Assembly (NCBI RefSeq): GCF_005862305.2
Contig: NZ_CP054026.1
Location: 62,001 to 126,000 of the forward strand
Direction: 5' to 3'
Source: Rhizobium indicum
GTDB taxonomy: Bacteria > Pseudomonadota > Alphaproteobacteria > Rhizobiales > Rhizobiaceae
Length of the DNA stretch: 64,000 nucleotides
The notes under the pieces are model-generated. The model was not told the origin of the DNA and made no database searches. It saw only the letters and a program-made list of their open reading frames with translations. The position numbers and the translations under genes were made by a program. Of this stretch, positions 40,386-50,174 are shown piece after piece. How positions within the stretch are numbered: the stretch's first letter is position 1; every line of letters starts with the position of its first letter.

Positions 40386-41723
40386 TTAATCCTGAATGCC
40401 GGAGGTGCTCCCCGCCTTGAGCTTAACTTCGATGACCGGGACGACGATCTGAGGTCGGCGCACCGGCAGGACGAATGTCATTTGATCATCACCGACGGGG
40501 AACTGGGTGTTCGCCCACAAGGTATTGGCGGACGGGCGCAGCCAGGTGACCTCGCTGCCATCATGCAGGAATTGCGCATATTCGACTTTCCCCGCCAGCG
40601 CATCGAAATGCAGATGGCGATAGGGCCAGTTGAAGAGGTGGATATAGAGACGATCGCCATTCTGGGTCAGGCGGCAGTCGGCCGGAGCGGTGAAGTCGGA
40701 CTGGGTGCAGCCGACGATGCTGCGCTCGTGCAGTGCCATCCACTCCTCATAAGCGGCAAGGGCTGCAATCGCGCGGTGGTCGAGTGTGCCGCGCGCCGTC
40801 GGCCCGACATTCATCAGCAGATTACCACCCATGGCAACGGTGCCGACAAGCATCTGGACCAGTTGTTCTGTGCTTTTCCAGGTGTCCTCGTCGCGGTGAT
40901 AGCCCCAGGAACCGCTGAGCGTGTGGCACGCTTCCCAGACGACGCGCCTGCCATCGCGGAGTGGCCGGGCGCGCGGCATATATTGCTCCGGCGTGACGAT
41001 ATCGGGCTGCAAGCCGGCGAGATCGAGCCGGTTGTTGATGATGATGTCGGGGGCGAGTTCGCGCACCAGGCGCACGAGTTTCTCGCTTTCCCAATCCTGA
41101 TGGCCCTTTCCGACCAGTTCTCCGAGCTTCCATTGCGGATAGCTGAAGTCGAACCACATGATGTCGATCTGGCCGAAGTCCGTCAGCAGTTCGCGGACCT
41201 GCTCGCGCATGAAGGCGGCATAGCGCTGCACGTCCCGGCCTTCATTGATTTTCAGCGCATCTGGATGATTGCGCTGCGGATGGCGTGGATCGACCGTGAA
41301 GTCCGGATGATGCCAGTCGATCAGCGAATAGTAGAACCCGATCCTCAGGCCCTCCGCACGGAAGGCGTCGACGAATGGACCCACCAGATCCCGCCCATAA
41401 GGCGTGTTGGTCACCTTGAAGTCGGTCGCCTTGGTATCCCAGAGGCAGAAGCCTTCATGGTGCTTGGTCGTCAGCACGACATATTTCATGCCCGCAGCTT
41501 TCGCGCGTCTGGCCCATTCTCGCGGGTCGTAGAGATCGGGATCGAAATGATCGAAATATTTCTGGTAGTCGGCGTCGTTCAGCTCTTCGCGACTCTTGAC
41601 CCATTCATGGCGTGCCGGCAGCGCATAAAGCCCCCAGTGCACGAACATGCCGAACCGGTCGTGAACGAACCAGGCCTTCTTCTCCTCAGGCAGGGCCAGC
41701 GACTGCAGATTGTTGATATCCAT
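40386..41723 (-). CDS. Alpha-L-fucosidase, GH29
   Basis: The protein has 445 residues from the ATG at 41723, which has AGGAGG about eight bases upstream. GH29 landmarks are FGMFVHWGLYALPARHEW (25-42), TTKHHEGFCLWDT (85-97) and the nucleophile aspartate D192 in DIMWFDFSYP. A C-terminal beta domain follows. No signal peptide is present, so it cleaves imported fucosides. It is encoded downstream of a LacI regulator and a palindromic repeat. Divergent from them lies a Dpp-type importer operon for a uronic-acid glycoside. Fucose caps from xyloglucan or pectic side chains are possible targets. Confidence 0.93.
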   Translation of the reverse strand: MDINNLQSLALPEEKKAWFVHDRFGMFVHWGLYALPARHEWVKSREELNDADYQKYFDHFDPDLYDPREWARRAKAAGMKYVVLTTKHHEGFCLWDTKATDFKVTNTPYGRDLVGPFVDAFRAEGLRIGFYYSLIDWHHPDFTVDPRHPQRNHPDALKINEGRDVQRYAAFMREQVRELLTDFGQIDIMWFDFSYPQWKLGELVGKGHQDWESEKLVRLVRELAPDIIINNRLDLAGLQPDIVTPEQYMPRARPLRDGRRVVWEACHTLSGSWGYHRDEDTWKSTEQLVQMLVGTVAMGGNLLMNVGPTARGTLDHRAIAALAAYEEWMALHERSIVGCTQSDFTAPADCRLTQNGDRLYIHLFNWPYRHLHFDALAGKVEYAQFLHDGSEVTWLRPSANTLWANTQFPVGDDQMTFVLPVRRPQIVVPVIEVKLKAGSTSGIQD

Positions 41724-41756
41724 CGGATATTCCTCCTGTTCCAAACTTTAAGAGTT

Positions 41757-41806
41757 GGAGCATGATGTCGTCCGAAAACCGCTCACACTTTTCGGCATCA
41801 TGCTCC
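41757..41806. repeat. Rhizobial-type palindromic intergenic repeat
   Basis: GGAGCATGATG (41757-41767) is mirrored exactly by CATCATGCTCC (41796-41806), and inside it CCGAAAA is mirrored by TTTTCGG. The 50-base unit would fold into one long hairpin. Sequences with this GAGCATGATG...CCGAAAACCGC pattern are common between genes in Rhizobium. It lies between the LacI stop and the fucosidase start and may lower read-through or protect mRNA ends. Confidence 0.8.
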
Positions 41807-41813
41807 GGGGCGT

Positions 41814-42821
41814 TCAGGTCGTTTCGCGGATGATGAGCTCCGGCACGATGACGATGCCGTGCTGGCGGTTTCTGGTGGCGATGCGGCTGAGCAGCAGGCG
41901 CACGGCTTCCTCCCCCATTTCGCGTTTTTGCACCCGCAGGGTGGTGAGCGCCGGGGACAGCAGTTCGGCAGTCGGAATATCGTCGAAACCGATCAAGGCG
42001 ATTTGCCCGGGGATAGAAATGCCGGCGGCCCTGCAGGCCTTCATGGCGCCGATCGCATTGAGATCGTTGTAGCAGACAAGGGCATCGATGCCGGGCGTCT
42101 CCGCCAGCAATTGCGCGGCCGCTGTTTGCCCGCCTGCCGCGGTCGGATCGCAATAAACGATGCCTTGCGCTTTGAGCCCGTGGGCGGCCAGCGTCTTGCG
42201 AAAGCCGACAAGACGGCTCTTGCCGCCAAACGAACTGCGCGGCCCGGCGATGATCGCTATCTTGCGGCGCCCGCGCTCGACCAGATGGTCGATGGCACGC
42301 GACGCGCCCGTCTCGTAGTCGGTGACGATCGTCCCCGCGACCTCGTTGGGCGCCTCGCGGTTGATGAGCACCACGGCACGGTGTGGCGCAAGCGCCTTGT
42401 GAAGCGCAGCGTCGGGCAGTCGCGGGCTGCAGACGATGATCCCGTCGACCCGATGCCGCAGCAGCGTTTCGATGAGTTCTTCCTCCCGCTTGCTGTTCTC
42501 GACGACATTGGACAGAAGCAGGTTGTAGCCGGCAGCGCTCGCGGCATCCTCGGCTCCCCTGATGACTTCTGGAAAGAACGGATTGGTGATGTCGGGAACG
42601 AGAAGGCCGATGGCCTTCGATCGATCGGACCGCAATCCGCGCGCAAAGGGATTGGGCCGGTAGTTGAGTTCGCTCGCCGCTAAGATAATCCGCTGACTGG
42701 TCTCCGCACTGGCTCCGCCCCGATCATTGAGCACGCGCGATACCGTCATCGGCGACACCCCTGCGGCGCGGGCGACATCGGCGATGGTTATTTTGGATTC
42801 TGGCTCTTTGGAGCGGCTCAA
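41814..42821 (-). CDS. LacI-family transcriptional regulator
   Basis: The protein has 335 residues from a TTG at 42821; no better start is in frame, and GAGACG lies upstream. The helix-turn-helix (TIADVARAAGVSPMTVSRVLND) is near 12-33 and the hinge (YRPNPFARGLRSDRS) near 55-69. The sensor domain continues to the end with LIGFDDIPTAELLSPALTTL. It is divergent from the Dpp-type importer operon and upstream of the fucosidase gene. AACGATAAC repeats in the gap between it and the importer are its likely sites. Confidence 0.92.
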   Translation of the reverse strand: MSRSKEPESKITIADVARAAGVSPMTVSRVLNDRGGASAETSQRIILAASELNYRPNPFARGLRSDRSKAIGLLVPDITNPFFPEVIRGAEDAASAAGYNLLLSNVVENSKREEELIETLLRHRVDGIIVCSPRLPDAALHKALAPHRAVVLINREAPNEVAGTIVTDYETGASRAIDHLVERGRRKIAIIAGPRSSFGGKSRLVGFRKTLAAHGLKAQGIVYCDPTAAGGQTAAAQLLAETPGIDALVCYNDLNAIGAMKACRAAGISIPGQIALIGFDDIPTAELLSPALTTLRVQKREMGEEAVRLLLSRIATRNRQHGIVIVPELIIRETT

Positions 42822-42850
42822 TTGGATCGTCTCATTAAAATTTGCGGGAA

Positions 42851-42989
42851 TTTACGATAACGATAACTAACACAATTTCCGGGGAAGCCAAGGCTGCTAT
42901 GGGTAAAGATGAGGCGCCAAGAATCTTTTTGACAAGATTGAACGGTAACGATAACGTTCACAAAAGAGGAGAATACGTTAACGATAACC
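42851..42989. promoter_or_regulatory. Three clusters of ACGATAAC operator-like repeats
   Basis: Copies lie at about 42853-42867 (two overlapping), 42944-42959 (GGTAACGATAACGTTC) and 42975-42989 (with the palindrome CGTTAACG at 42976-42983). Their arrangement in the 193-base gap between the divergent LacI and binding-protein genes is typical of a LacI operator array with looping. The last copy ends 25 bases before the binding-protein start. Confidence 0.62.
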
Positions 42990-43014
42990 TAGAGCGGAAC
43001 ATTGGGAGGAAAGA

Positions 43015-44940
43015 ATGCAACACGTCAGAATCTTAAGACGGCAGGTTGTCTCGACCGTTGCCGCGGCGATCCTCATGGGTGCCGGCTGGGCCGGTGCCGC
43101 ATTCGGCTTTGAGGAGTCGCCGGAACTGAAGGCGCTGGTCGATGCCGGCAAGCTGCCGCCGGTCGAAAAGCGGCTGCCCAAGGAGCCGCTGGTACTCACG
43201 CCGCTTGAATCGGTTGGTACCTATGGCGGCACCTGGCGCACGGCCACCTTTGGCGGTGGCGACAGCGAGATCGAACGTTCAATCGGCTATACGAGACTGG
43301 TCCGCTGGAATCCGGAATGGACCGAAGTGATCCCCGATCTCGCCAAGAGCGTCGAGGTCAATGCCAATGCCACCGAATATACCTTCACCTTGCGTGAAGG
43401 CACACGCTGGTCGGACGGCGAGCCCTTTACCGCGGACGATCTGGTGTGGTGGAACGAGAACGTGCTGCGCAACACCAAGATCACGCCTGCAGCACCCGAC
43501 TGGCTGACCGCAGGCGGAGAGACCGTCAAGGTCGAAAAGCTCGCCGCCGACAAGGTCGTCTTCAAATTTGCCGCGCCGAACGGCCTGTTCCTGATGAATA
43601 TGGCGACCGTTCGCGGCTCCGATATTCTGGCAGCCGCACCGGCCCATTACCTCAAGCAATTCCACAAGGATTTCAATCCCGACGGCGTCGATGCCCTGGT
43701 GAAGGCAGCCGGTGCAACCGACTGGGTCCAGCTCTTCAACAACAAGATCGGGTTTCCCGGCCGCTGGCGCGATCTCGGCCGTCCAACGCTCGATGCCTGG
43801 GTGTTGACCGCGCCCTATAACGGCACCACCCAGGTCGTTGGAGAACGCAATCCATACTATGCCAAGGTGGATACCGCAGGAAACCAGCTGCCTTACTTCG
43901 ATCGGATCACCATCGATGTGATGCAGGATACGCAGGCCATCATCCTGAAGGCGATCAGCGGCGAAATCGACATGCAGAACCGCTTCATCGAGACGACGGA
44001 CGCCCGTACGGTGATCGTGCAGAACCAGGAGAAAGGAGGCTACGGCCTGTTCATTGCCCGGCCGGCGTGGTCGAACGCCCTGCTGATCACCCTCAATCAG
44101 ACCCACAAGAATCCGGCCTTGCGTGCTGTCTTTTCCAACAAGGATTTCCGCATCGGCCTCAGCTACGCCATCAACCGCGAAGAGCTCAACCAGCTGATCT
44201 ATGCCGGACAGGCCAAGCCTTATCAGGCGGCACCGCGTGAAGGCACCGCGCTCTATGACGAGAAGATGGCGACGCAGTATCTGGAATATAATGTCGATCT
44301 CGCCAATCAGTATCTCGACAAGGCCGGCCTTACCAAACATGACGCCGAAGGCTATCGCCTCGGTCAGGACGGCAAGCGGATCACCTTCGCGATCGACGCC
44401 TTGACCGGAAGCCCGATCCAGGTGGATGCCCTCGAGATGATCCAGCGCTACTGGCGGGCTGTCGGCATCGACATGCAGCCCCGCCCGGCCGAACGTTCGC
44501 TGATCTTCTCCCGCCTGCAGAACAACGAGAATGACGGCCTTGGATGGGTCGGCGGCGGTGGCTACGACTTCCTCGGCCTGCTGGATCCCAAATGGTATTT
44601 CCCGCACGAATACGAGTCGAGCTTCGCGACGGCCTGGGGCCTCTATTACCAGAACCCCAAGGATCCGAACGCGCAAGAACCGAGCCCCGCTGCCAAGAAG
44701 CAGATGGATCTCTACCGGCAGGTGCAGGAAGCGCCGACGCTCGAAAAGCAGTTGGCCGAGATGAAGGAACTGCTGGCGATCACCCGTGACGAATTCTACG
44801 TCATCGGCACCAACCTGGAGCCGGATCGCGTCGGCATCGTCAAGACCAATATGCGCAATGTCCCGAAGGTCATTCCCAGCACATCGTTCTACATGACGCC
44901 GGGACCGGCAAAGCCCGAGACCTTCTACTACCAGCAATAA
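43015..44940 (+). CDS. ABC transporter substrate-binding protein, family 5 (Dpp/Opp type)
   Basis: The protein has 641 residues with GGGAGG before the ATG. A signal peptide ends near residue 32 (AAFG). The mature protein shows family-5 features: GTYGGTWRT near 65, then YTFTLREGTRWSDGEPFTADD, and a long C-terminal lobe. In rhizobia this family often binds oligosaccharides such as alpha-galactosides rather than peptides. It heads an operon of sugar-acid enzymes, so an oligosaccharide with uronic acid is a fair guess. A hairpin follows the gene and may keep expression of the binding protein above that of the membrane parts. Confidence 0.93.
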   Translation: MQHVRILRRQVVSTVAAAILMGAGWAGAAFGFEESPELKALVDAGKLPPVEKRLPKEPLVLTPLESVGTYGGTWRTATFGGGDSEIERSIGYTRLVRWNPEWTEVIPDLAKSVEVNANATEYTFTLREGTRWSDGEPFTADDLVWWNENVLRNTKITPAAPDWLTAGGETVKVEKLAADKVVFKFAAPNGLFLMNMATVRGSDILAAAPAHYLKQFHKDFNPDGVDALVKAAGATDWVQLFNNKIGFPGRWRDLGRPTLDAWVLTAPYNGTTQVVGERNPYYAKVDTAGNQLPYFDRITIDVMQDTQAIILKAISGEIDMQNRFIETTDARTVIVQNQEKGGYGLFIARPAWSNALLITLNQTHKNPALRAVFSNKDFRIGLSYAINREELNQLIYAGQAKPYQAAPREGTALYDEKMATQYLEYNVDLANQYLDKAGLTKHDAEGYRLGQDGKRITFAIDALTGSPIQVDALEMIQRYWRAVGIDMQPRPAERSLIFSRLQNNENDGLGWVGGGGYDFLGLLDPKWYFPHEYESSFATAWGLYYQNPKDPNAQEPSPAAKKQMDLYRQVQEAPTLEKQLAEMKELLAITRDEFYVIGTNLEPDRVGIVKTNMRNVPKVIPSTSFYMTPGPAKPETFYYQQ

Positions 44941-44956
44941 CGGAACGCGACCTACA

Positions 44957-44996
44957 GGGCTGGCGTCTACGGGCGCCACCCCATCAACACCAGCCC
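44957..44996 (+). other. Intra-operon hairpin after the binding-protein gene
   Basis: GGGCTGG (44957-44963) pairs with CCAGCCC (44990-44996), enclosing a smaller GGGCGCC element. No T run follows. Such hairpins often protect the upstream mRNA or reduce read-through into permease genes. Confidence 0.45.
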
Positions 44997-45042
44997 AGTC
45001 CCAATCATCCGATCGGCGATCGCCGATTGAAGGAGCTTGACC

Positions 45043-46029
45043 ATGGCCGGCTTCATCATCAGACGTCTGCTTTACATGATCCCGATGATGTTCGCGATAT
45101 CAGTCGTGACCTTCATCATCATCCAGCTGCCGCCCGGCGACTTCCTGACCGCGATGACGGCGCGTCTGGCCTCCCAGAACGAAACGATCGATCCCGGCGT
45201 CATCGCCGGCCTGCGTGAACGTTACGGCCTCGATCAGCCCTGGGCGGTCCAATACTGGAAATGGATCAGCGGCATCCTGCTGCGCGGCGATTTCGGCCAG
45301 TCCCTCGATTGGAACAAGCCGGTCAGCGAGCTGATCTGGGGCCGCATGGGCCTGACGATGGTGGTCTCGGTCACCACACTGTTCTTCGTCTGGGCGGTGG
45401 CCTTTCCGATCGGCATCTATTCGGCCGTGCGGCAATATTCGGTGGGAGATTACGTCGCCACCTTCTTCGGCTTCCTCGGCCTTGCCATCCCGAACTTCCT
45501 GCTGGCGCTGGTGCTGATGTATGTTTCGGCTCAATATTTCGGCCAAAGTACCGGCGGGCTGTTTTCGCCCGCCTATATAAATGCGGTCTGGAGCTGGGCC
45601 AAGCTCGGCGATCTCATGTCGCATATGTGGATCCCGGTCGTCGTTCTCGGCACCGGCGCGACGGCAGCGCTGATCCGTATCATGCGCGCCAACCTGCTCG
45701 ACGAGCTCAACAAGCCCTATGTCGACATGGCCCGCGCCCGGGGCTTGAGTGAAATCCGGCTGCTGTTGAAATATCCGGTGCGGGTGGCGCTCAACCCCTT
45801 TGTCTCGACCGTCGGCTGGGTGCTGCCGCACCTCGTCTCCGGCTCGGTGGTGGTCTCCATCGTTCTCAGCCTGCCGATCACCGGGCCACTGCTGCTCAAC
45901 GCCCTCTTTGCCCAGGACATGTATCTGGCCGGCACGTTCATCCTGCTGATGAGCATGCTGACGCTGATCGGCACACTGATTTCGGACCTGCTGCTCGCCT
46001 GGCTCGATCCACGCATTCGCAACGGCTGA
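45043..46029 (+). CDS. ABC transporter permease, DppB/OppB type
   Basis: The protein has 328 residues from the ATG at 45043, with AAGGAG seven bases upstream. Six helices are present; the family motif is near 225-260 (DMARARGLSEIRLLLKYPVRVALNPFVS). An N-terminal FIIRRLLYMIPMMFAISVVTF helix is typical of DppB. It is followed 12 bases later by its partner permease. It forms the inner-membrane channel for the family-5 importer. Confidence 0.94.
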   Translation: MAGFIIRRLLYMIPMMFAISVVTFIIIQLPPGDFLTAMTARLASQNETIDPGVIAGLRERYGLDQPWAVQYWKWISGILLRGDFGQSLDWNKPVSELIWGRMGLTMVVSVTTLFFVWAVAFPIGIYSAVRQYSVGDYVATFFGFLGLAIPNFLLALVLMYVSAQYFGQSTGGLFSPAYINAVWSWAKLGDLMSHMWIPVVVLGTGATAALIRIMRANLLDELNKPYVDMARARGLSEIRLLLKYPVRVALNPFVSTVGWVLPHLVSGSVVVSIVLSLPITGPLLLNALFAQDMYLAGTFILLMSMLTLIGTLISDLLLAWLDPRIRNG

Positions 46030-46041
46030 AGGACGAGACCA

Positions 46042-47175
46042 ATGACCGATCAAGCCATCGCGCTATCACCCGAACGGATCCAGAATTCCGACGCGGTCGC
46101 CGGGCAGTGGAAGCTCATCTGGCGGCGCTTCCGTCGCCATCGCCTGGCGCTGGCGGCCGGCGTCGTCATCTTTTTGATCTACCTGGTCGCCCTGTTTGCC
46201 GAGGTTCTCGCCCCGGTTTCGTCGCAGACCTACGATTCCCGCTACACCTATGCGCCGCCGCAGCAGATCAGGTTCGCCGGCTACGACGCGGCCGGGCAGT
46301 TTCATCCGCTCTACGTCAACGGTTATTCGATGAAGGTTGACCCGATCGCGCTCAGCCGCAATTACGTGCCCGATCCGGCCGTCGTCATCCCCCTCGGCTT
46401 CTTCGTCAAGGGCGAACCCTACCGGCTCTGGGGGCTGTTTAATTTCGACCGGCACCTGATCGGCCCGATCGAGATGGGCAAACCATTCTACCTGTTCGGC
46501 GCCGACCGGCTGGGTCGCGACGTCTTCAGCCGGACGGTCCACGGCACCCGCGTTTCTATGTCCGTCGGACTGATCGGGGTGGCAATCAGCCTCATCCTCG
46601 GCATCATCCTGGGCGGCATCTCGGGGCTCTACGGCGGCTGGGTGGACGATGTCATCCAGCGCTCCATCGAACTCATCAACTCTATCCCGACCATCCCGTT
46701 GTGGATGGGCCTTGCGGCTGCCGTTCCGATCAGCGCCGATCCGCTCCTGGTCTATCTCTGGATCACGATCATCCTGTCGCTGATCGGCTGGACCGACCTG
46801 GCACGGGTGGTGCGCGGGCGCTTCCTGTCGCTCAAGACGGAAGACTTCGTCATAGCCGCCCGTCTCGACGGCTGCTCGCAGATGCGCATCATCTGGCGGC
46901 ACATGGTGCCGTCCTTCATGAGCCACATCATCGCCTCGGTGACGCTTGCCATTCCGACGATGATCCTCGCAGAAACCGCGCTCTCCTTCCTCGGCATCGG
47001 CCTGCGCCCGCCGGTGGTGAGCTGGGGCGTGCTGCTTCAGGAGGCACAGAACATTCTTGCCGTCTCGAGCGCACCCTGGCTGTTTCTTCCCGGTCTCGCG
47101 GTGATCGTCACCGTGCTCGCCCTCAATTTCCTCGGTGATGGATTACGCGATGCTGCAGATCCCTATGAATACTGA
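46042..47175 (+). CDS. ABC transporter permease, DppC/OppC type, with enlarged periplasmic loop
   Basis: The protein has 377 residues, about 80 more than a standard DppC. The extra length lies between helix 1 (near 37-57) and helix 2 (near 170), a periplasmic insertion (SRYTYAPPQQIRFAGYDAAG onward). The EAA loop is near 265-290 (AARLDGCSQMRIIWRHMVPSF), and GADRLGRDVFSRTVHGTRVS marks the family. The end overlaps the next ATPase gene. It completes the importer channel. Confidence 0.93.
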   Translation: MTDQAIALSPERIQNSDAVAGQWKLIWRRFRRHRLALAAGVVIFLIYLVALFAEVLAPVSSQTYDSRYTYAPPQQIRFAGYDAAGQFHPLYVNGYSMKVDPIALSRNYVPDPAVVIPLGFFVKGEPYRLWGLFNFDRHLIGPIEMGKPFYLFGADRLGRDVFSRTVHGTRVSMSVGLIGVAISLILGIILGGISGLYGGWVDDVIQRSIELINSIPTIPLWMGLAAAVPISADPLLVYLWITIILSLIGWTDLARVVRGRFLSLKTEDFVIAARLDGCSQMRIIWRHMVPSFMSHIIASVTLAIPTMILAETALSFLGIGLRPPVVSWGVLLQEAQNILAVSSAPWLFLPGLAVIVTVLALNFLGDGLRDAADPYEY

Positions 47176-48214
47176 TCCCAATTTTGCCGCAGCCGGCGGC
47201 CGGCACAGGGATCGCGACCCGCTGATCGAGGTCGATGATCTCAGGACCCATTTCTTCGGGGTTGCGGGCACCATCAAGGCGGTCGACGGCGTCTCCTTTT
47301 CCATCCCGCGCGGCAAGACGGTCTGTGTCGTCGGCGAATCCGGTTCGGGCAAGAGCATCACCGGCCGCTCGATCCTCAATCAGGTTCCCAGGGGAGGGCG
47401 GATCGTCTCGGGGGCAATCCGCTACCGGCCGGATCCGGCAGCACCCTCCGTCGACCTGGCGGCGCTCGATCCGCGCGGCCACGACATGCGGGCGATCCGC
47501 GGTGCCCAGATCGGCCTGATCAGCCAGGAGCCGATGGCCGCACTTTCCCCCGTTCATACGATCGGCAACCAGATGGTGGAAGTGATCCGCCTGCATCTGA
47601 AGATGGGAAAGAAGGAGGCGCGCGAACATGCCATCGAGACATTGGCTCTGGTCGGCATTCCGCGGCCGGCCGAGCGTATGGAAAACTATGCCTTCCAGTT
47701 TTCCGGTGGCATGCGCCAGCGCGTCTGTATCGCCTTGGCGCTCGCCTGCCGCCCCAAGCTGCTGATCGCCGACGAACCGACCACGGCGCTCGATGTGACC
47801 ACCCAGGCCAATATCCTCGATCTGCTGGCCTCGCTGCAGGCCGAATTCGGGCTCTCGGTGCTGTTCGTGACCCATGATCTCGGTGTGGTGGCCGAAATCG
47901 CCGACGAAGTCGTCGTCATGTATGTCGGCCGGGTCGTGGAGGCAGGCGATGTCGACACGATCTTCCACGCGCCTGTTCATCCCTACACCAAGGCGCTGCT
48001 GCAATCGGTGCCGCGCATGCACGGGCAACCCACCGAACGGCTTGCGATCATCGATGGCATGGTGCCCTCGCGTTTCAACCGGCCCCAGGGCTGCAGCTTT
48101 CATCCCCGATGCAAAGAGGCGAGGGCCGGCCTGTGCGACCAAAAGGATCCGCAGCCCGTTACGATCGGCGACGGGCATGTCGCCAGCTGTCTGCTTTACG
48201 AAGGAAGACAATGA
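47165..48214 (+). CDS. ABC transporter ATP-binding protein, DppD/OppD type
   Basis: The protein has 349 residues from the ATG at 47165, which lies 11 bases inside the permease gene. A GTG/ATG pair at 47135-47140 is an alternative with a longer overlap. Walker A GESGSGKS is near 56-63, signature FSGGMRQR near 178 and Walker B with DEPTTALD near 200. A C-terminal oligopeptide-type iron-sulfur-like cysteine stretch ([16 protein letters not shown]) is present near 310-325. It supplies one of two ATPases to the importer. Confidence 0.92.
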   Translation: MNTDPNFAAAGGRHRDRDPLIEVDDLRTHFFGVAGTIKAVDGVSFSIPRGKTVCVVGESGSGKSITGRSILNQVPRGGRIVSGAIRYRPDPAAPSVDLAALDPRGHDMRAIRGAQIGLISQEPMAALSPVHTIGNQMVEVIRLHLKMGKKEAREHAIETLALVGIPRPAERMENYAFQFSGGMRQRVCIALALACRPKLLIADEPTTALDVTTQANILDLLASLQAEFGLSVLFVTHDLGVVAEIADEVVVMYVGRVVEAGDVDTIFHAPVHPYTKALLQSVPRMHGQPTERLAIIDGMVPSRFNRPQGCSFHPRCKEARAGLCDQKDPQPVTIGDGHVASCLLYEGRQ

Positions 48215-49272
48215 TGGCTGATCCCATAACCCAACCAAGCCCGCTGCTCGAGCTGACCGATCTCAGGATGCATTTCCCCATTCGCAAGGGCGCATTCCGG
48301 CGTGTGGTCGGACACGTCAAGGCGGTCGATGGTGTCTCGCTTCGTGTCGAGGATGGCGAAACACTCGGCATTGTCGGGGAATCGGGCTGCGGCAAGTCCA
48401 CGCTTGCCCGCACGGTGCTGCGCATCTATCAGCCGACGAGCGGTGAAATCCGCTATCGCAACCGCAGCGGCGGCACGGTCGATCTCGCGGCCTTGTCGGG
48501 GTCTGCCCTCGACGAAATCCATCGCGACCTGCGCATCGTGTTTCAGGATCCGCAATCCTCACTCAATCCGCGCCTTCCCGTCATCGACATCATCGGCGAG
48601 GTGCTTGGTGTCAACGGCATCGCCAAGGGCCGGGAACTCGAGCACCGGGTCGCCGACCTCATGCAGAGCGTCGGCCTGCGGCCCGAATACATGCACCGCT
48701 ATCCGCATGCGTTTTCCGGCGGCGAGCGGCAGCGCATCGGCATCGCCCGGGCGCTGGCCTCCAATCCGCGGCTGGTGATCGCCGATGAGGCCGTTTCGGC
48801 GCTCGATGTCAGCGTGCAGGCACAAACCATCAACTTGCTGCAGGACCTGCAGGAACAGTTCGGTCTGACCTATCTCTTCGTCGCCCACGACCTCTCGGTT
48901 GTCCGGCATATCTCGGACAATATCGCCGTCATGTATGTCGGTCGGGTCGTCGAAAAGGCGCCGACGGAGCAGATCTTTTCGCGCCCGCTCCATCCCTACA
49001 CCGAAGCGCTGCTCTCGGCGGTGCCGATTGCCGATCCGAGGATGCGCCGCCACGGCCAGCGCATCCGGCTGGCGGGCGAGGTTGCCGATCCCGCCCACCC
49101 GCCGCCCGGCTGCGCATTTCATCCGCGCTGCCGCTACGCCACCGAGCTGTGTAGGCAGGAGGTGCCGGGCTTGCGCACCGTCACGGCCGATGGGCACGCA
49201 GTGGCCTGCCATCATGCCGAATCCTTGTCGCTTAATCCCTTCGCCGACCGTACCGTTCCGGAGTTCAATTGA
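48211..49272 (+). CDS. ABC transporter ATP-binding protein, DppF/OppF type
   Basis: The protein has 353 residues from the first of two adjacent ATG codons at 48211, overlapping the upstream stop as ATGA and preceded by AAGGAAG. Walker [10 protein letters not shown] is near 52-60, signature [13 protein letters not shown] near 168-180, and Walker B follows. The cysteine-containing C-terminus [15 protein letters not shown] is near 305-320. It pairs with the DppD-type subunit. The stop overlaps the IolB-like gene by one base, which shows that catabolic and transport genes form one transcript. Confidence 0.93.
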   Translation: MMADPITQPSPLLELTDLRMHFPIRKGAFRRVVGHVKAVDGVSLRVEDGETLGIVGESGCGKSTLARTVLRIYQPTSGEIRYRNRSGGTVDLAALSGSALDEIHRDLRIVFQDPQSSLNPRLPVIDIIGEVLGVNGIAKGRELEHRVADLMQSVGLRPEYMHRYPHAFSGGERQRIGIARALASNPRLVIADEAVSALDVSVQAQTINLLQDLQEQFGLTYLFVAHDLSVVRHISDNIAVMYVGRVVEKAPTEQIFSRPLHPYTEALLSAVPIADPRMRRHGQRIRLAGEVADPAHPPPGCAFHPRCRYATELCRQEVPGLRTVTADGHAVACHHAESLSLNPFADRTVPEFN

Positions 49273-50105
49273 TGCCCGAATTCATTCCACGCTCCGAGCA
49301 GCGTCCCATTGTGGATACCTCCTCCACGACGCTCGATCTCATCTACTTCGATCTCGTCACGCTCGCCTCCAACGAGCAGGACATCCGGCTGCTGCCCGCG
49401 CACGAAAGCCTCTACGTCGTGCTGTCGGGTCAGGTGGATATCGAGGTGGATGGCATCATGTTCGAAGCGGTGGGCCGGCGAGCCGATATCTGGGGAGGCG
49501 ATGCGGACTCGGTTTACGCGCCCGTCGGCGCCAATGTCCGGATATCGGCTCGTGGCGCGGCAGCGGAAGTGGCCATCGCGGGCGGCCTCTGCGACACGCA
49601 CTACGCCCCGTTTCGCATCACGCCGGATGAGGTCGACGCGGTCAATGTCGGCTCGTCGGACACGCATAGCCAGCGGCGGATCGTCCATCTGCTCGGCCAA
49701 CGGCAGAACGGGCGCTGCGGTAACCTGCTGGTGAGCGAACTCTATGCCGGCGAGGGATGCTGGTCCGGCTATCCCCCTCACAAACACGATACCGAAGACG
49801 GTGATGTCGAGACCCGGCACGAAGAACTGTATCACTACCGCTTCCAGCCCGAGACCGGTTTCGGCAGCCAGATCACCTATGACGAAGACGGTCCGGTCAA
49901 GATCCTCATGACCCGCAACGGCGACACTGTCCTGGTCGACCGGGGTTACCACCCGACAGTCACCTCGCCGGGGCACCGGGGCTATATCTTCACCATTCTC
50001 GTCGGCAAGCATCGTCGGGGGCTGATCCAGCGCTTCGATCCCGCCCATCAGCATCTGACCAAAACCATCCCCGGCATCGATGCGATGCGCGACAAGTTCA
50101 AATAA
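49272..50105 (+). CDS. IolB-like 5-deoxyglucuronate isomerase family protein (double cupin)
   Basis: The protein has 277 residues and starts on an ATG that overlaps the ATPase stop. The C-terminal cupin carries the metal motif PPHKHDT with H170 and H172, then E184/E185 in RHEELYHYRF and GFGSQITYD, as in IolB and KduI enzymes. IolB isomerises 5-deoxy-glucuronate in inositol breakdown. No other iol gene is present, so here it may isomerise a free uronate, for example glucuronate or iduronate to a keto-uronate. It lies immediately upstream of the iduronidase-like gene. Confidence 0.85.
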   Translation: MPEFIPRSEQRPIVDTSSTTLDLIYFDLVTLASNEQDIRLLPAHESLYVVLSGQVDIEVDGIMFEAVGRRADIWGGDADSVYAPVGANVRISARGAAAEVAIAGGLCDTHYAPFRITPDEVDAVNVGSSDTHSQRRIVHLLGQRQNGRCGNLLVSELYAGEGCWSGYPPHKHDTEDGDVETRHEELYHYRFQPETGFGSQITYDEDGPVKILMTRNGDTVLVDRGYHPTVTSPGHRGYIFTILVGKHRRGLIQRFDPAHQHLTKTIPGIDAMRDKFK

Positions 50106-50174
50106 TCCGGCTCCTGGCCTCGTGCGCCGGCATTGCGGCGCACTGCCAAACGTCCGCCCAAGGAGAGACGACCC

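Noticed and set aside
43279..44979. Open frame of 566 codons on the minus strand
   Set aside because: It is antisense to the family-5 binding protein, which is clearly real; no domain is recognisable in the long shadow.
49272..50105. Full myo-inositol pathway suggested by the IolB-like gene
   Set aside because: No IolA, IolC, IolD or IolG homologue is present; the gene sits in a uronate-type operon instead.
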